Shown: positions 1 through 7,537 of the stretch, in pieces
How the letters are laid out: each line of letters starts with the position of its first letter
Numbering within the stretch: position 1 is the first letter of the stretch
DNA from: Nitrospirota bacterium
Lineage (GTDB): Bacteria; Nitrospirota; Thermodesulfovibrionia; UBA6902; DSMQ01
Assembly (NCBI GenBank): GCA_016207865.1
Contig: JACQZD010000070.1
Span: forward strand, 1 to 9,689
Direction: 5' to 3'
Length of the DNA stretch: 9,689 nucleotides
The notes under the pieces: generated by a model
What the model was told of the DNA's origin: nothing
The model's database searches: none
Seen by the model: the letters and a program-made list of their open reading frames with translations, nothing else
Program-made: the position numbers and the translations under genes

Positions 1-1314
1 ATCAAAGGCCTGAATTCCCAAACGGTGAAGGGTCGGCGCCCTGTTTAATAAAACAGGATGCTCTCTTATCACTTCGTCAAGCGCATCCCATACCTCGGGC
101 AGACCTTTTTCCACCATTTTTTTGGCGGCCTTTATTGTTGTTGCGAATCCTTTTTCTTCAAGTTTGTTAAATACAAAAGGCTTAAAAAGTTCAAGCGCCA
201 TTGTCTTTGGAAGCCCGCACTGGTGAAGCTTAAGCTCAGGACCTACGACTATGACGGAACGCCCGGAGTAGTCAACCCTTTTCCCGAGGAGGTTCTGTCT
301 GAAACGCCCCTGCTTGCCTCTTATCATGTCGCTCAGGGACTTGAGCGGTCTCTTGGTGGTGGCCTTTAGCACGCGCCCCCTTCGGCCGTTGTCAAACAGG
401 GCGTCTACCGACTCCTGAAGCATTCTTTTTTCGTTGCGGATAATGACGCTCGGAGACTTCAGCTCCATAAGCCTTCTTAATCTGTTGTTCCTGTTTATTA
501 CCCTTCTGTAAAGGTCATTGAGGTCGGATGTGGCAAATCTTCCGCCTTCAAGAGGAACAAGCGGGCGGAGGTCAGGCGGCAGAACCGGAATTACGTCCAT
601 GATCATCCATTCCGGCTTATTGCCTGATTTTCTGAAGGCCTCAACTATCCGCAGTCTTTTTGTCAGCTTTCTTTTGGTCCCTGCGGAAGATGTTTCGCGG
701 ATTTTTAATCTAAGATCTTTTGCTATGGCATCCAGGTCCAGGTCCCTGAGTAATTCCCTGATAGCCTCGGCGCCGATGCCAGCCTTGAACTTATCGCCTG
801 ATTCCGCGAGTTTCTTTTTATACTCCTCTTCGGTCAGAAGGTCTTTCTTTTTCAGTTTAGTATCTCCGGCGTCAACCACTATATAACTTTCGAAATAAAG
901 CACTTTTTCAAGCTGTCGCATCGTCATGTCAAGGAGAGTCCCTATGCGCGAGGGGATGCCTTTTAAAAACCAGATGTGCGCCACAGGCGTTGCAAGCTCT
1001 ATGTGTCCGAGCCTTTCCCTGCGCGCCTTGGCCTGAATTACTTCAACGCCGCATTTATCGCAGACAACTCCCCTGTGCTTCATCCTTTTATACTTGCCGC
1101 AGATACATTCCCAGTCTTTGACAGGTCCGAATATCTTAGCGCAGAAAAGTCCGTCCCTTTCAGGCTTGAAAGTCCTGTAGTTTATTGTCTCCGGCTTTTT
1201 CACTTCTCCGTAAGACCAGGCCCTTATCTTTTCAGGTGAGGCCAGCCTTATTTTTATAGCCGAAAACTCTGTCGGATTTTTGGGCTTCTCAAATATTGAA
1301 TAGATATCTTCCAT
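1..1314 (-). CDS. rpoC: RNA polymerase subunit beta', N-terminal part (3' end outside window)
   Basis: This is the first 438 residues of the large catalytic subunit of RNA polymerase, read without a stop or frameshift from the ATG at 1312-1314 to the left edge. The zinc-binding domain is intact: Cys70, Cys72, Cys85 and Cys88, at the same positions as in E. coli. Residues around 310-350 carry the conserved GRFRQNLLGKRVDYSGR stretch of the template-binding switch/lid region. The visible end is NRAPTLHRLGIQAFD, about 20 residues before the expected NADFDGD magnesium-binding motif, which is therefore not in the window. The start overlaps the rpoB stop by one base (TAATG), and an AAGGAG site lies 8 nt upstream inside rpoB, at 1323-1328. 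Coupled translation with rpoB is likely. Nothing odd is seen. Identity is secure; only the missing 3' part is unknown. Confidence 0.98.
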   Translation of the reverse strand, partial: MEDIYSIFEKPKNPTEFSAIKIRLASPEKIRAWSYGEVKKPETINYRTFKPERDGLFCAKIFGPVKDWECICGKYKRMKHRGVVCDKCGVEVIQAKARRERLGHIELATPVAHIWFLKGIPSRIGTLLDMTMRQLEKVLYFESYIVVDAGDTKLKKKDLLTEEEYKKKLAESGDKFKAGIGAEAIRELLRDLDLDAIAKDLRLKIRETSSAGTKRKLTKRLRIVEAFRKSGNKPEWMIMDVIPVLPPDLRPLVPLEGGRFATSDLNDLYRRVINRNNRLRRLMELKSPSVIIRNEKRMLQESVDALFDNGRRGRVLKATTKRPLKSLSDMIRGKQGRFRQNLLGKRVDYSGRSVIVVGPELKLHQCGLPKTMALELFKPFVFNKLEEKGFATTIKAAKKMVEKGLPEVWDALDEVIREHPVLLNRAPTLHRLGIQAFD

Positions 1315-4300
1315 TAATGGTTCTCCTTTTTGCTTAAGACGGGCGTCTTACGCTTATTTTGCGAAGGCGCCAGTTTAACCTCGGGTTTCTCTTCCATCAG
1401 TTCAACATCAAGCCCGAGGCTTTGAAGTTCCTTTATCAGAACGTGAAATGATACGGGCACGCCGGGCTCAAGATTGACGTCGCCCTTGACTATTGCCTCA
1501 TACATCCGTGCCCTGCCTATGACGTCATCGCTTTTGACTGTGAGAAATTCCTGAAGCGTATGCGCGGCCCCGTAAGCCTCAAGCGCCCAGACTTCCATTT
1601 CGCCGAGTCTCTGCCCTCCGAACTGCGCCTTGCCTCCCAGAGGCTGCTGGGTGACAAGCGAGTAAGGTCCGATTGAACGCGCATGTATTTTGTCTTCAAC
1701 CAGGTGGTGAAGTTTCATCATGTACACATAACCTACGGTTACAGCCTTATGGAACGGCTCGCCTGTTTTTGCGTTATAGAGCGTTATCTGACCCCCGGGA
1801 GGCAGTTCTGCCTCTTTAAGCAGGTCTTTTATCTCCGACTCCTTGGCCCCTTCAAACACAGGGGTTGAAACATGTATATCTAATTTCTTTGCAGCCCATC
1901 CCAGGTGAGTCTCAAGTATCTGACCGACATTCATTCTGGACGGAACTCCAAGCGGATTAAGAATTATATCAACAGGCGTTCCATCAGGCATATACGGCAT
2001 ATCTTCTTCAGGGACTATTGTTGAGATGACGCCTTTGTTGCCGTGTCTTCCCGCCATCTTGTCGCCGACCTGAATTTTCCGTTTCATCGCAATATAAACC
2101 TTAACCACTTTAAAGACGCCCGGAGGAAGTTCATCGCCTTTTTTAGCCCTCTCCAATTTTTCAGTATAACGGTTTTCCAGCGAACTTATGGTTTGGTGTG
2201 TCTTTTCTTCAAGCAGTCTGATTCTTTCGCCTTCTTCTTCGTCTGCAATTTTTATCTTGCTGAGGAATGAATCAGGTATGCCTTGAAGGTGCGCTTCTGT
2301 CAGTTTTTTTCCCTTTTCGCATACCAATTCCTTTTTCTTGGGCGGCCTGACGTCTTCTGTAACTTTCTGACCCAGGAGCATATCGCGCATCTTTTTGTAT
2401 GCGCTCTCTTTTGTTATTTTGATTTCTTCTTCAAGGTCCAACTGGAGGCGGTTTATATTTTCCTCCTCTATGTTTTTTGTTTTGTCGCCTTTATCAACTC
2501 CCTTGCGCGCAAATATCTTTACATCTATGACAGTGCCCTCTATCCCGGGCGGGACATAGAGACAGTTTTCTCTTACCTCTTCAGCTTTTTCCCCAAAGAT
2601 GGCCCTGAGCAGTTTTTCCTCGGGTGTTAATTGCGTTTCACCTTTTGGGGTGACTTTGCCCACGAGTATATCGCCGGGTTTTACCTCGGCGCCAATCCTT
2701 ATAATCCCGTTTTCATCAAGATTCCTGAGCGCCTCTTCTCCGATATTGGGGATATCTCTGGTTATTTCCTCGGGCCCGAGCTTAGTCTCCCTTGCTTCAA
2801 TCGCGAAATCTTCAATGTGTATTGAGGTGAAGACGTCATCTTTTACAAGGCTGTGTATTGAGGTGAAGACATCATCTTTTACAAGGCGTTCGCTCAGGAT
2901 TATGGCATCTTCAAAGTTATACCCTTCCCAAGGCATGAATGCAACGAGGACGTTTTTGCCGAGGGCCAGTTCACCCATTTCCGTGGCAGGCCCATCGGCG
3001 ATTACCTGCCCTTTTTTTACTGATTCACCGGCTTTTACGAGCGGTTTCTGGTTGACACAGGTCGCCTGGTTGGACCTGTAAAACTTTATAAGGTTATATA
3101 TATTTACACCGTCGTCATGTCTTACGACAATTCTTGAGGCATCGGCAGATTCTACTGTCCCTGATTTTTTTGCAATAACAGTGACCCCTGAATCTCTTGC
3201 AGTAATGCCTTCCATGCCGGTCCCGACTATGGGGGCTTCAGTGCGCAGCAGCGGAACTGCCTGCCTTTGCATGTTGGAGCCCATCAGCGCCCTATTGGCA
3301 TCGTCATTTTCAAGGAAAGGTATGAGTGATGCGGATATGCTTACAATTTGCTTTGGGGAAACATCCATGTATTGCACTTCATTGGGCGTTACTATTCTGA
3401 AATCTCCGCCGGCTCGCGCAGATACCGTATCTCCGATGAGGTGGCCTTTTGCATCAATAGGAGATGTGGCCTGTGCGATTATGAAGACTTCGCTTTGTAT
3501 CGCAGAGAGGTAATCAATATTATCCGTTACAAAGCCGTTTTTTACCTTTCTGTACGGCGATTCAATAAAGCCGAATTCATTAACCGTTGCGTATGTTGCA
3601 AGGGAGGTGATCAACCCGATGTTCGGGCCTTCAGGCGTTTCAACAGGGCATATGCGTCCGTAATGTGTAGGGTGCACGTCCCTGACCTCAAATCCCGCCC
3701 GTTCTCTTGTAAGACCTCCGGGGCCGAGTGCGCTCAACCTTCTTTTGTGTGTTATTTCGGACAAAGGATTTGTCTGATCCATAAACTGGCTCAACTGGCT
3801 TGAACCGAAAAATTCTTTAATGACTGCAATAACGGGTTTCGCGTTTATGAGGTCATGCGGCATTACAGTATCAAGTTCGGTGAGGGCCATTTTTTCCTTG
3901 ATTGCGCGTTCCATGCGCACCAGTCCGATCCTGAACTGGTTTTCAAGCAGTTCGCCTACCGCTCGTACCCTTCTGTTGCCGAGATGATCAATATCATCAA
4001 CCTCTCCGCGTCCGGCCCTGAGCCCGAGGAGATAACGCAGTATTTCAAAGATGTCTTTATCGGCCAGGAGCCTTGTCTCCAGCAGAATGTCAAGCCCCAG
4101 CCTTGTATTGAGTTTAAGCCTTCCGACTGAAGAAAGGTCATAGCGTTTAGGATTAAAAGCTACTTTGTCCATAAGCAGGGTGTCCCTTATGGATGTCAGG
4201 TGGTGTATTCCGTCAATAAACAGCAGACGCAGTGTTGTAGATTTCAAACCGAGTATTTTATCCGCAAGCTCAGGCGTAATTTCTTCATTGCTTTCCAGAA

Positions 4301-5222
4301 CAACTTCTCCGGTTTCAGGGTCTATAATGTCCCCAAGCGTGACCCTTCCGGTCAATTCTTCTTTTGACATGGGAATTTCCCTGATGCCGGATGATTCGAT
4401 TTTTTTCAGTATTGCTTTTGTTATCCTGCTGCCTTCCTTTACTATCAGCTCTTTTGTTTTTGGCGCATAAATGCTTTGAGCGGCCTTTAGTCCGACAAGC
4501 ACATCACTTAGCTGACGGTATGCAATGCCGTCCTTTGTCTTTATCTCTTCAATCGGATAAAACATTTCAAGAATCTGTTCATCCGTATAGTTTAACGCCT
4601 TTAAAATTATGGTGGCCGGCAATTTCTTTCTGCGGTCAATTCTTACGAAAAGGGCGTCCTTTGCGTCAAATTCAAAGTCAAACCACGAACCCCGCATCGG
4701 TATTATTCTGGCTGAATGAAAAACCTTGCCGCCGACTTTTTCATGACTGAAAAAAACGCCCGGGGAGCGGTGAAGCTGGCTTACGATAACCCGTTCCGTT
4801 CCATTTATTACAAATGTGCCTGTCTCAGTCATCAGAGGTAGTTCGCCTAAATAGACTTCTTCCTCTCTGATTTCAGCAGGTTTCTTTATTTCGGCATCTT
4901 CCGTCCCTACCAGATTCAGCTTCACCCTTATTTTAAGAGTGGAGGCATAAGTAATGCCCTTTGGAATGCATTCCCCGACATCGTATTTCGGTTTGCCTAT
5001 TATGTATTCCACGAACTCAATGGTCGCAGCCTCGTTATAGTCAACAATAGGGAATATGCTGTTGAACGCTGATTGCAGTCCTTTGTCTTCCCTCTTTGAG
5101 GCCGGAATATCTTTTTGCAGAAACCGTTCAAAAGAACGCTTCTGTACCTCTATGAGATCCGGTATTGCAAGTATCTGCGGGATTTTGCCAAAATCTCTTC
5201 TTGACCTTAATCTTTTTGTCAT
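1314..5222 (-). CDS. rpoB: RNA polymerase subunit beta
   Basis: This is the full-length beta subunit, 1302 residues. It starts at an ATG with AAGGAG 4 nt upstream (5227-5232) and ends in TAA at 1314-1316. The rifampicin pocket is conserved: FFGSSQLSQFMDQ begins near residue 471, and D482, H492 and S497 correspond to the E. coli resistance positions 516, 526 and 531, all with the wild-type residue. The active-site-proximal Glu-Asp pair is at 771-772 (E. coli E813/D814). The invariant GDKMAGRHGNKG is at about 1053-1064. Long insertions in the regions of the Gram-negative lineage inserts SI1 and SI2 are present. The odd feature is a 12-residue in-frame tandem duplication: LVKDDVFTSIH occurs at 780-790 and again at 792-802, where relatives have it once. 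Without it the protein would be 1290 residues. The gene follows rplL after a 97-nt spacer holding a repeat-rich hairpin. It is either a real variant or an assembly error; gene identity is not in doubt. Confidence 0.98.
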   Translation of the reverse strand: MTKRLRSRRDFGKIPQILAIPDLIEVQKRSFERFLQKDIPASKREDKGLQSAFNSIFPIVDYNEAATIEFVEYIIGKPKYDVGECIPKGITYASTLKIRVKLNLVGTEDAEIKKPAEIREEEVYLGELPLMTETGTFVINGTERVIVSQLHRSPGVFFSHEKVGGKVFHSARIIPMRGSWFDFEFDAKDALFVRIDRRKKLPATIILKALNYTDEQILEMFYPIEEIKTKDGIAYRQLSDVLVGLKAAQSIYAPKTKELIVKEGSRITKAILKKIESSGIREIPMSKEELTGRVTLGDIIDPETGEVVLESNEEITPELADKILGLKSTTLRLLFIDGIHHLTSIRDTLLMDKVAFNPKRYDLSSVGRLKLNTRLGLDILLETRLLADKDIFEILRYLLGLRAGRGEVDDIDHLGNRRVRAVGELLENQFRIGLVRMERAIKEKMALTELDTVMPHDLINAKPVIAVIKEFFGSSQLSQFMDQTNPLSEITHKRRLSALGPGGLTRERAGFEVRDVHPTHYGRICPVETPEGPNIGLITSLATYATVNEFGFIESPYRKVKNGFVTDNIDYLSAIQSEVFIIAQATSPIDAKGHLIGDTVSARAGGDFRIVTPNEVQYMDVSPKQIVSISASLIPFLENDDANRALMGSNMQRQAVPLLRTEAPIVGTGMEGITARDSGVTVIAKKSGTVESADASRIVVRHDDGVNIYNLIKFYRSNQATCVNQKPLVKAGESVKKGQVIADGPATEMGELALGKNVLVAFMPWEGYNFEDAIILSERLVKDDVFTSIHSLVKDDVFTSIHIEDFAIEARETKLGPEEITRDIPNIGEEALRNLDENGIIRIGAEVKPGDILVGKVTPKGETQLTPEEKLLRAIFGEKAEEVRENCLYVPPGIEGTVIDVKIFARKGVDKGDKTKNIEEENINRLQLDLEEEIKITKESAYKKMRDMLLGQKVTEDVRPPKKKELVCEKGKKLTEAHLQGIPDSFLSKIKIADEEEGERIRLLEEKTHQTISSLENRYTEKLERAKKGDELPPGVFKVVKVYIAMKRKIQVGDKMAGRHGNKGVISTIVPEEDMPYMPDGTPVDIILNPLGVPSRMNVGQILETHLGWAAKKLDIHVSTPVFEGAKESEIKDLLKEAELPPGGQITLYNAKTGEPFHKAVTVGYVYMMKLHHLVEDKIHARSIGPYSLVTQQPLGGKAQFGGQRLGEMEVWALEAYGAAHTLQEFLTVKSDDVIGRARMYEAIVKGDVNLEPGVPVSFHVLIKELQSLGLDVELMEEKPEVKLAPSQNKRKTPVLSKKENH
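2816..2887 (-). repeat. 36-bp tandem duplication inside rpoB
   Basis: Two adjacent 36-bp copies lie at 2816-2851 and 2852-2887. They differ at one base only (g at 2835, a at 2871), which gives synonymous Asp codons GAC and GAT. The unit adds exactly 12 codons, so the reading frame is kept. It falls 8 residues after the conserved active-site-proximal Glu-Asp pair of the beta subunit. The flanking bases do not extend the match. Confidence 0.95.
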
Positions 5223-5239
5223 AGCACTCCTTATTTATT

Positions 5240-5313
5240 CGTGATGCGTGACGGGTAATGCGTAACGAGTTAAAGAAAACATTCTCATCACGCCTTACGC
5301 TTTACGCCTTACG
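5240..5313. repeat. Heptamer-repeat hairpin in the rplL-rpoB spacer
   Basis: Four consecutive 7-bp units fitting CGTRANG (one begins with G) occupy 5240-5267. Four units of the inverse complement (CNTYACG type) occupy 5286-5313. On the operon transcript the two 30-nt arms (5240-5269 and 5284-5313) can pair around a 14-nt A/U-rich loop. By my count 22 of 30 positions are Watson-Crick and 2 more are G-U. There is no U run after the stem on the minus strand, so it does not look like a standard intrinsic terminator. It fills most of the 97-nt gap before rpoB and could act in RNA processing or attenuation; that role is inference. Confidence 0.75.
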
Positions 5314-5319
5314 GTCTTT

Positions 5320-5700
5320 TTACTTTATCTCTGTTTTTGCGCCTTGCTCTTCCAGCTTTGCCTTGATTGAGTCGGCCTCTTCTTTTGAGACTCCGGTCTT
5401 TACAGGCTTTGGAGCGCCGTCCACGAGGTCTTTTGCCTCTTTAAGTCCGAGGCTTGTGAGCTCCCTTACCACTTTTATAACCTGGATTTTTTTGTCGCCT
5501 GCCGCTGTCAATATGACATCAAAGCTGGTCTTTTCCTCGGCTGCCGCCGCCGCTGCAGGGGCTGCAGCGCCTACGGCTACAGCAACGGGGGCTGCTGCCG
5601 TAACCCCGTATCTGTCCTCAAACTCCTTTATAAACTGTGACATCTCCAAGATGGTCATCTTGTCAATAAATTCAAAAACCTGATCCTTTGCGATAGACAT
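5320..5700 (-). CDS. rplL: 50S ribosomal protein L7/L12
   Basis: This is the stalk protein that recruits translational GTPases (EF-Tu, EF-G, IF2) to the ribosome. The 126 residues have the usual three parts. An N-terminal dimerisation and L10-binding helical segment covers about 1-32. An Ala/Pro/Val-rich flexible hinge covers about 33-56. The globular C-terminal domain begins near residue 57 (EKTSFDVIL) and includes the conserved IKVVRELTSLGLKEAKDLVDGAP surface that contacts factors. The length is normal for the family. The ATG at 5698-5700 is preceded by AAGGAGG with a 7-nt gap (5708-5714), so the start is clear. It lies 71 nt after rplJ, from which it is separated by a long imperfect hairpin. 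It is normally made in several-fold excess over L10, so the strong ribosome binding site fits. Confidence 0.98.
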   Translation of the reverse strand: MSIAKDQVFEFIDKMTILEMSQFIKEFEDRYGVTAAAPVAVAVGAAAPAAAAAAEEKTSFDVILTAAGDKKIQVIKVVRELTSLGLKEAKDLVDGAPKPVKTGVSKEEADSIKAKLEEQGAKTEIK

Positions 5701-5725
5701 TTTAAATCCTCCTTAATGAATTTGT

Positions 5726-5777
5726 AAGTTATGAGTTAAAAGTTATCCCGACGCTTCGGGACCACTTTTCACTAACT
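5726..5777. repeat. Heptamer-repeat hairpin between rplJ and rplL
   Basis: A perfect 6-bp stem, TCCCGA (5746-5751) and TCGGGA (5756-5761), encloses a 4-nt loop. It is extended by heptamer arms. On the left, three 7-bp units of the form RAGTTAN run from 5726 to 5746. On the right, two units (ACTTTTC and ACTAACT) at 5764-5777 are roughly their inverse complement. On the mRNA this makes a GC-capped, A/U-rich long imperfect hairpin whose 5' arm overlaps the rplJ TAG stop (5772-5774). The rplL Shine-Dalgarno at 5708-5714 is left free. No U run follows, so a terminator is unlikely. Confidence 0.7.
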
Positions 5778-6320
5778 GCTTTTTTTAGTTTTTAACGCCT
5801 CCATGGCGTAAGCAAATTTTGTCAATGTGGCGCTAAGCGCTCCGCCGAGTTTATTCAAAGGACTCTGCATGGCTCCGATAAACATAGAGAGCAGAGTTTC
5901 TCTTGAAGGCAGTCCTGAAACAGTTTTTATTTCTGCCGCATTACAGGCCTTTCCTTCAATAACTCCGCCTTTGACCTTCAGCTTCTCATTAGTTTTGGCG
6001 AATTCAAGGACTTTTCTTGCAAGCAGTACGGCATCGTGGTAGCCAAAAGCAATTCCCACGGGCCCCGTGAGATTATCTTTGGCTATATTAACAGGAGTTC
6101 CTTCCGAGGCCCTTCTGGCAAGGGTATTTTTTACGACCGTGTAATCTATGGAAGCAGTCCGTAGCACTTTCCTTAGATCGGAAATTTCCTGAACCGTGAG
6201 CCCTTTGTAATCTGTGAATATCACACCAGTGGCTTTTTCAAACTTGCCGTGAAGGTCTGAAACCACACCGGCTTTAAGTTCTTTTACTGCATTTCTTGTT
6301 TTGACGCTCTCTTTATTCAG
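5772..6320 (-). CDS. rplJ: 50S ribosomal protein L10
   Basis: L10 anchors the L7/L12 dimers at the base of the ribosomal stalk. It is recognised by GVIFTDYKGLTVQEISDLRK, by VVKNTLARRASEGTP, and by a C-terminal helix (LGGALSATLTKFAYAMEALK) that would bind L7/L12. The start is unusual. The only ordinary start codon in this frame is a GTG at 6264-6266, which gives 164 residues but has no ribosome binding site and begins inside the conserved first helix (VVSDLHGKF). Upstream the frame stays open through LNKESVKTRNAVKELKAG to a CTG at 6318-6320, placed 8 nt after a perfect AGGAGG (6329-6334). LNKE is a typical L10 beginning, so CTG is chosen, giving 182 residues, slightly long for the family. A 54-nt gap separates it from rplA. 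Gene identity is certain; the start is likely but unproven. Confidence 0.93.
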   Translation of the reverse strand: MNKESVKTRNAVKELKAGVVSDLHGKFEKATGVIFTDYKGLTVQEISDLRKVLRTASIDYTVVKNTLARRASEGTPVNIAKDNLTGPVGIAFGYHDAVLLARKVLEFAKTNEKLKVKGGVIEGKACNAAEIKTVSGLPSRETLLSMFIGAMQSPLNKLGGALSATLTKFAYAMEALKTKKSS

Positions 6321-6328
6321 TTTAGTGT

Positions 6329-6334
6329 CCTCCT
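6329..6334 (-). promoter_or_regulatory. Ribosome binding site that decides the rplJ start
   Basis: A perfect AGGAGG on the minus strand sits 8 nt before the in-frame CTG at 6318-6320. It is 62 nt from the first in-frame GTG at 6264-6266. No ATG, GTG or TTG in the L10 frame is served by it, so it points to CTG initiation. Confidence 0.75.
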
Positions 6335-6356
6335 TTCTTTTATATCAGCAGAGTAT

Positions 6357-6374
6357 GGCAGAAGGACGTCTGCC
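6357..6374 (-). promoter_or_regulatory. Small hairpin directly after the rplA stop
   Basis: GGCAGA and TCTGCC form a perfect 6-bp stem with a 6-nt loop, starting on the base right after the rplA stop codon and lying 22 nt before the rplJ ribosome binding site. The rplA-rplJ gap is only 54 nt, so this is the main visible structure in the L10 leader. It could belong to an L10-type autoregulatory leader or an RNA-processing site; that role is inference. There is no U run for termination. Confidence 0.5.
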
Positions 6375-7064
6375 CTATGCCCTGGTTGTTTTTGCAACAT
6401 CCACGGTAACCCCGACACCCATAGTGGATGAAACAGACAACCTCTTAAGATATGTGCCCTTGCTTGTTGCCGGCTTTGCTTTCATAACTGCATCTAAAAC
6501 CGTTCTGGCATTATCAATGAGTTTTTTACTGTCAAAAGATACCTTGCCGATCGACACATGGACCACGCCTGCCTTTTCAGTTTTATAGTCAACTTTTCCG
6601 GCGGTTATGTCTTTAACCGCCCGGCCTATGTCAAAAGTTACGGTTCCTGTTTTTGGATTGGGCATCAGTCCCCTCGGACCGAGGACTTTACCAAGCTTGC
6701 TTACAACGCCCATGATGTCAGGCGTGGCAACCACTTTGTCAAAATCCAGCCATCCGCCGCTGATTTTCTCTACGAGATCTTCCGCTCCGACATGTTCGGC
6801 TCCGGCGTCGGCGGCCTCCTTTGCCTTTTCGCCTTTAGCAAAGGCGATTACCCTGACTTTTTTTCCAAGACCATGGGGAAGAACAACGGTTCCCCTTACC
6901 ATCTGGTCTGACTTTTTCGGATCAACGCCAAGGTTCATAGCCAGATCAACTGTCTCGTCAAACTTGGTATGAGCAAGCTGTTTCACCATATTAACGGCTT
7001 CTTCAAGCGAATATTGTTTTGCGCTTTCAACCTTTTCTTTTGAAGCTGAATGTTTTTTACCCAT
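6375..7064 (-). CDS. rplA: 50S ribosomal protein L1
   Basis: L1 binds 23S rRNA at the mobile L1 stalk and helps release deacylated tRNA from the E site. In many bacteria it also represses its own operon by binding the mRNA leader. The 229 residues match the family length. The conserved core LGKVLGPRGLMPNPKTGTVT lies at about 125-144, and the C-terminal domain I segment ends with the usual LKRLSVSSTMGVGVTVD. The ATG at 7062-7064 lies 11 nt after the rplK stop. That gap consists of GAGGAGG plus AATC, so ribosomes leaving rplK can restart here. It ends in TAG at 6375-6377. No truncation or odd residue is seen. Confidence 0.98.
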   Translation of the reverse strand: MGKKHSASKEKVESAKQYSLEEAVNMVKQLAHTKFDETVDLAMNLGVDPKKSDQMVRGTVVLPHGLGKKVRVIAFAKGEKAKEAADAGAEHVGAEDLVEKISGGWLDFDKVVATPDIMGVVSKLGKVLGPRGLMPNPKTGTVTFDIGRAVKDITAGKVDYKTEKAGVVHVSIGKVSFDSKKLIDNARTVLDAVMKAKPATSKGTYLKRLSVSSTMGVGVTVDVAKTTRA

Positions 7065-7075
7065 GATTCCTCCTC

Positions 7076-7504
7076 TTACCCTACAATCTCCAACCCCATG
7101 CTTTTTGCCGTCCCGGCAATGGTTTTGGCGGCCTTATCTATGTCAAATGCATTCAGGTCCGGCATTTTTGTTTTTGCAATCTCCCTTATCTGGGCCATAG
7201 TTACTTTTCCTATTTTTTCTTTATTCGGTGTGCCGGAGCCTTTGACTATGCCGGCAGCCTTTTTAAGCAGTTCTGCCGCAGGCGGGGTTTTCAATATAAA
7301 TGTAAACGACCTGTCATTATATACACTAAGGACAGCCGGGATGATTGTATCACCCATTGCCTGAGTCTGAGCGTTGAAGGCTTTGCAGAATTCCATGATG
7401 TTTATTCCGTGAGGTCCCAGCGCGGGGCCTATCGGCGGAGCTGGTGTTGCCTTGCCCGCGGAAATCTGTAATTTTACCTGTGCAATAACTTCTTTTTTAG
7501 CCAT
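7076..7504 (-). CDS. rplK: 50S ribosomal protein L11
   Basis: L11 forms, with the 23S rRNA GTPase-associated centre, the platform used by elongation factors and by RelA, and is the thiostrepton contact. The 142 residues are the normal length. The N-terminal domain includes the proline-rich PAPPIGPALGPHGINIMEFCKAFN (about 21-44), with the prolines linked to thiostrepton binding. The linker TPPAAELLKKAAG precedes the C-terminal rRNA-binding domain, which includes GKVTMAQIREIAKTKMPDLNA. The ATG at 7502-7504 follows GGAGG with a 6-nt gap. It opens the rplK-rplA pair and is separated from nusG by a 137-nt spacer that holds a palindromic element. An L1-repressor site would be expected in that leader in some bacteria, but I could not identify one. 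Confidence 0.98.
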   Translation of the reverse strand: MAKKEVIAQVKLQISAGKATPAPPIGPALGPHGINIMEFCKAFNAQTQAMGDTIIPAVLSVYNDRSFTFILKTPPAAELLKKAAGIVKGSGTPNKEKIGKVTMAQIREIAKTKMPDLNAFDIDKAAKTIAGTAKSMGLEIVG

Positions 7505-7537
7505 CTATTCCCTCCAAAATTAAATTCAAAAATTTTT

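Noticed and set aside
518..3803. Several plus-strand open frames of 100-160 codons opposite rpoC and rpoB
   Set aside because: They lie antisense to intact, highly conserved genes, have no ribosome binding sites or recognisable protein families, and their low-complexity Ser/Phe-rich content is what a reversed coding frame gives.
4021..4141. Possible frameshift or second gene inside rpoB suggested by short open frames on the same strand
   Set aside because: The beta reading frame is continuous and matches conserved sequence throughout; the other frames are chance.
6264..6266. GTG as the start of rplJ
   Set aside because: It has no Shine-Dalgarno sequence and would delete conserved N-terminal residues; the upstream AGGAGG points to the CTG at 6318-6320.
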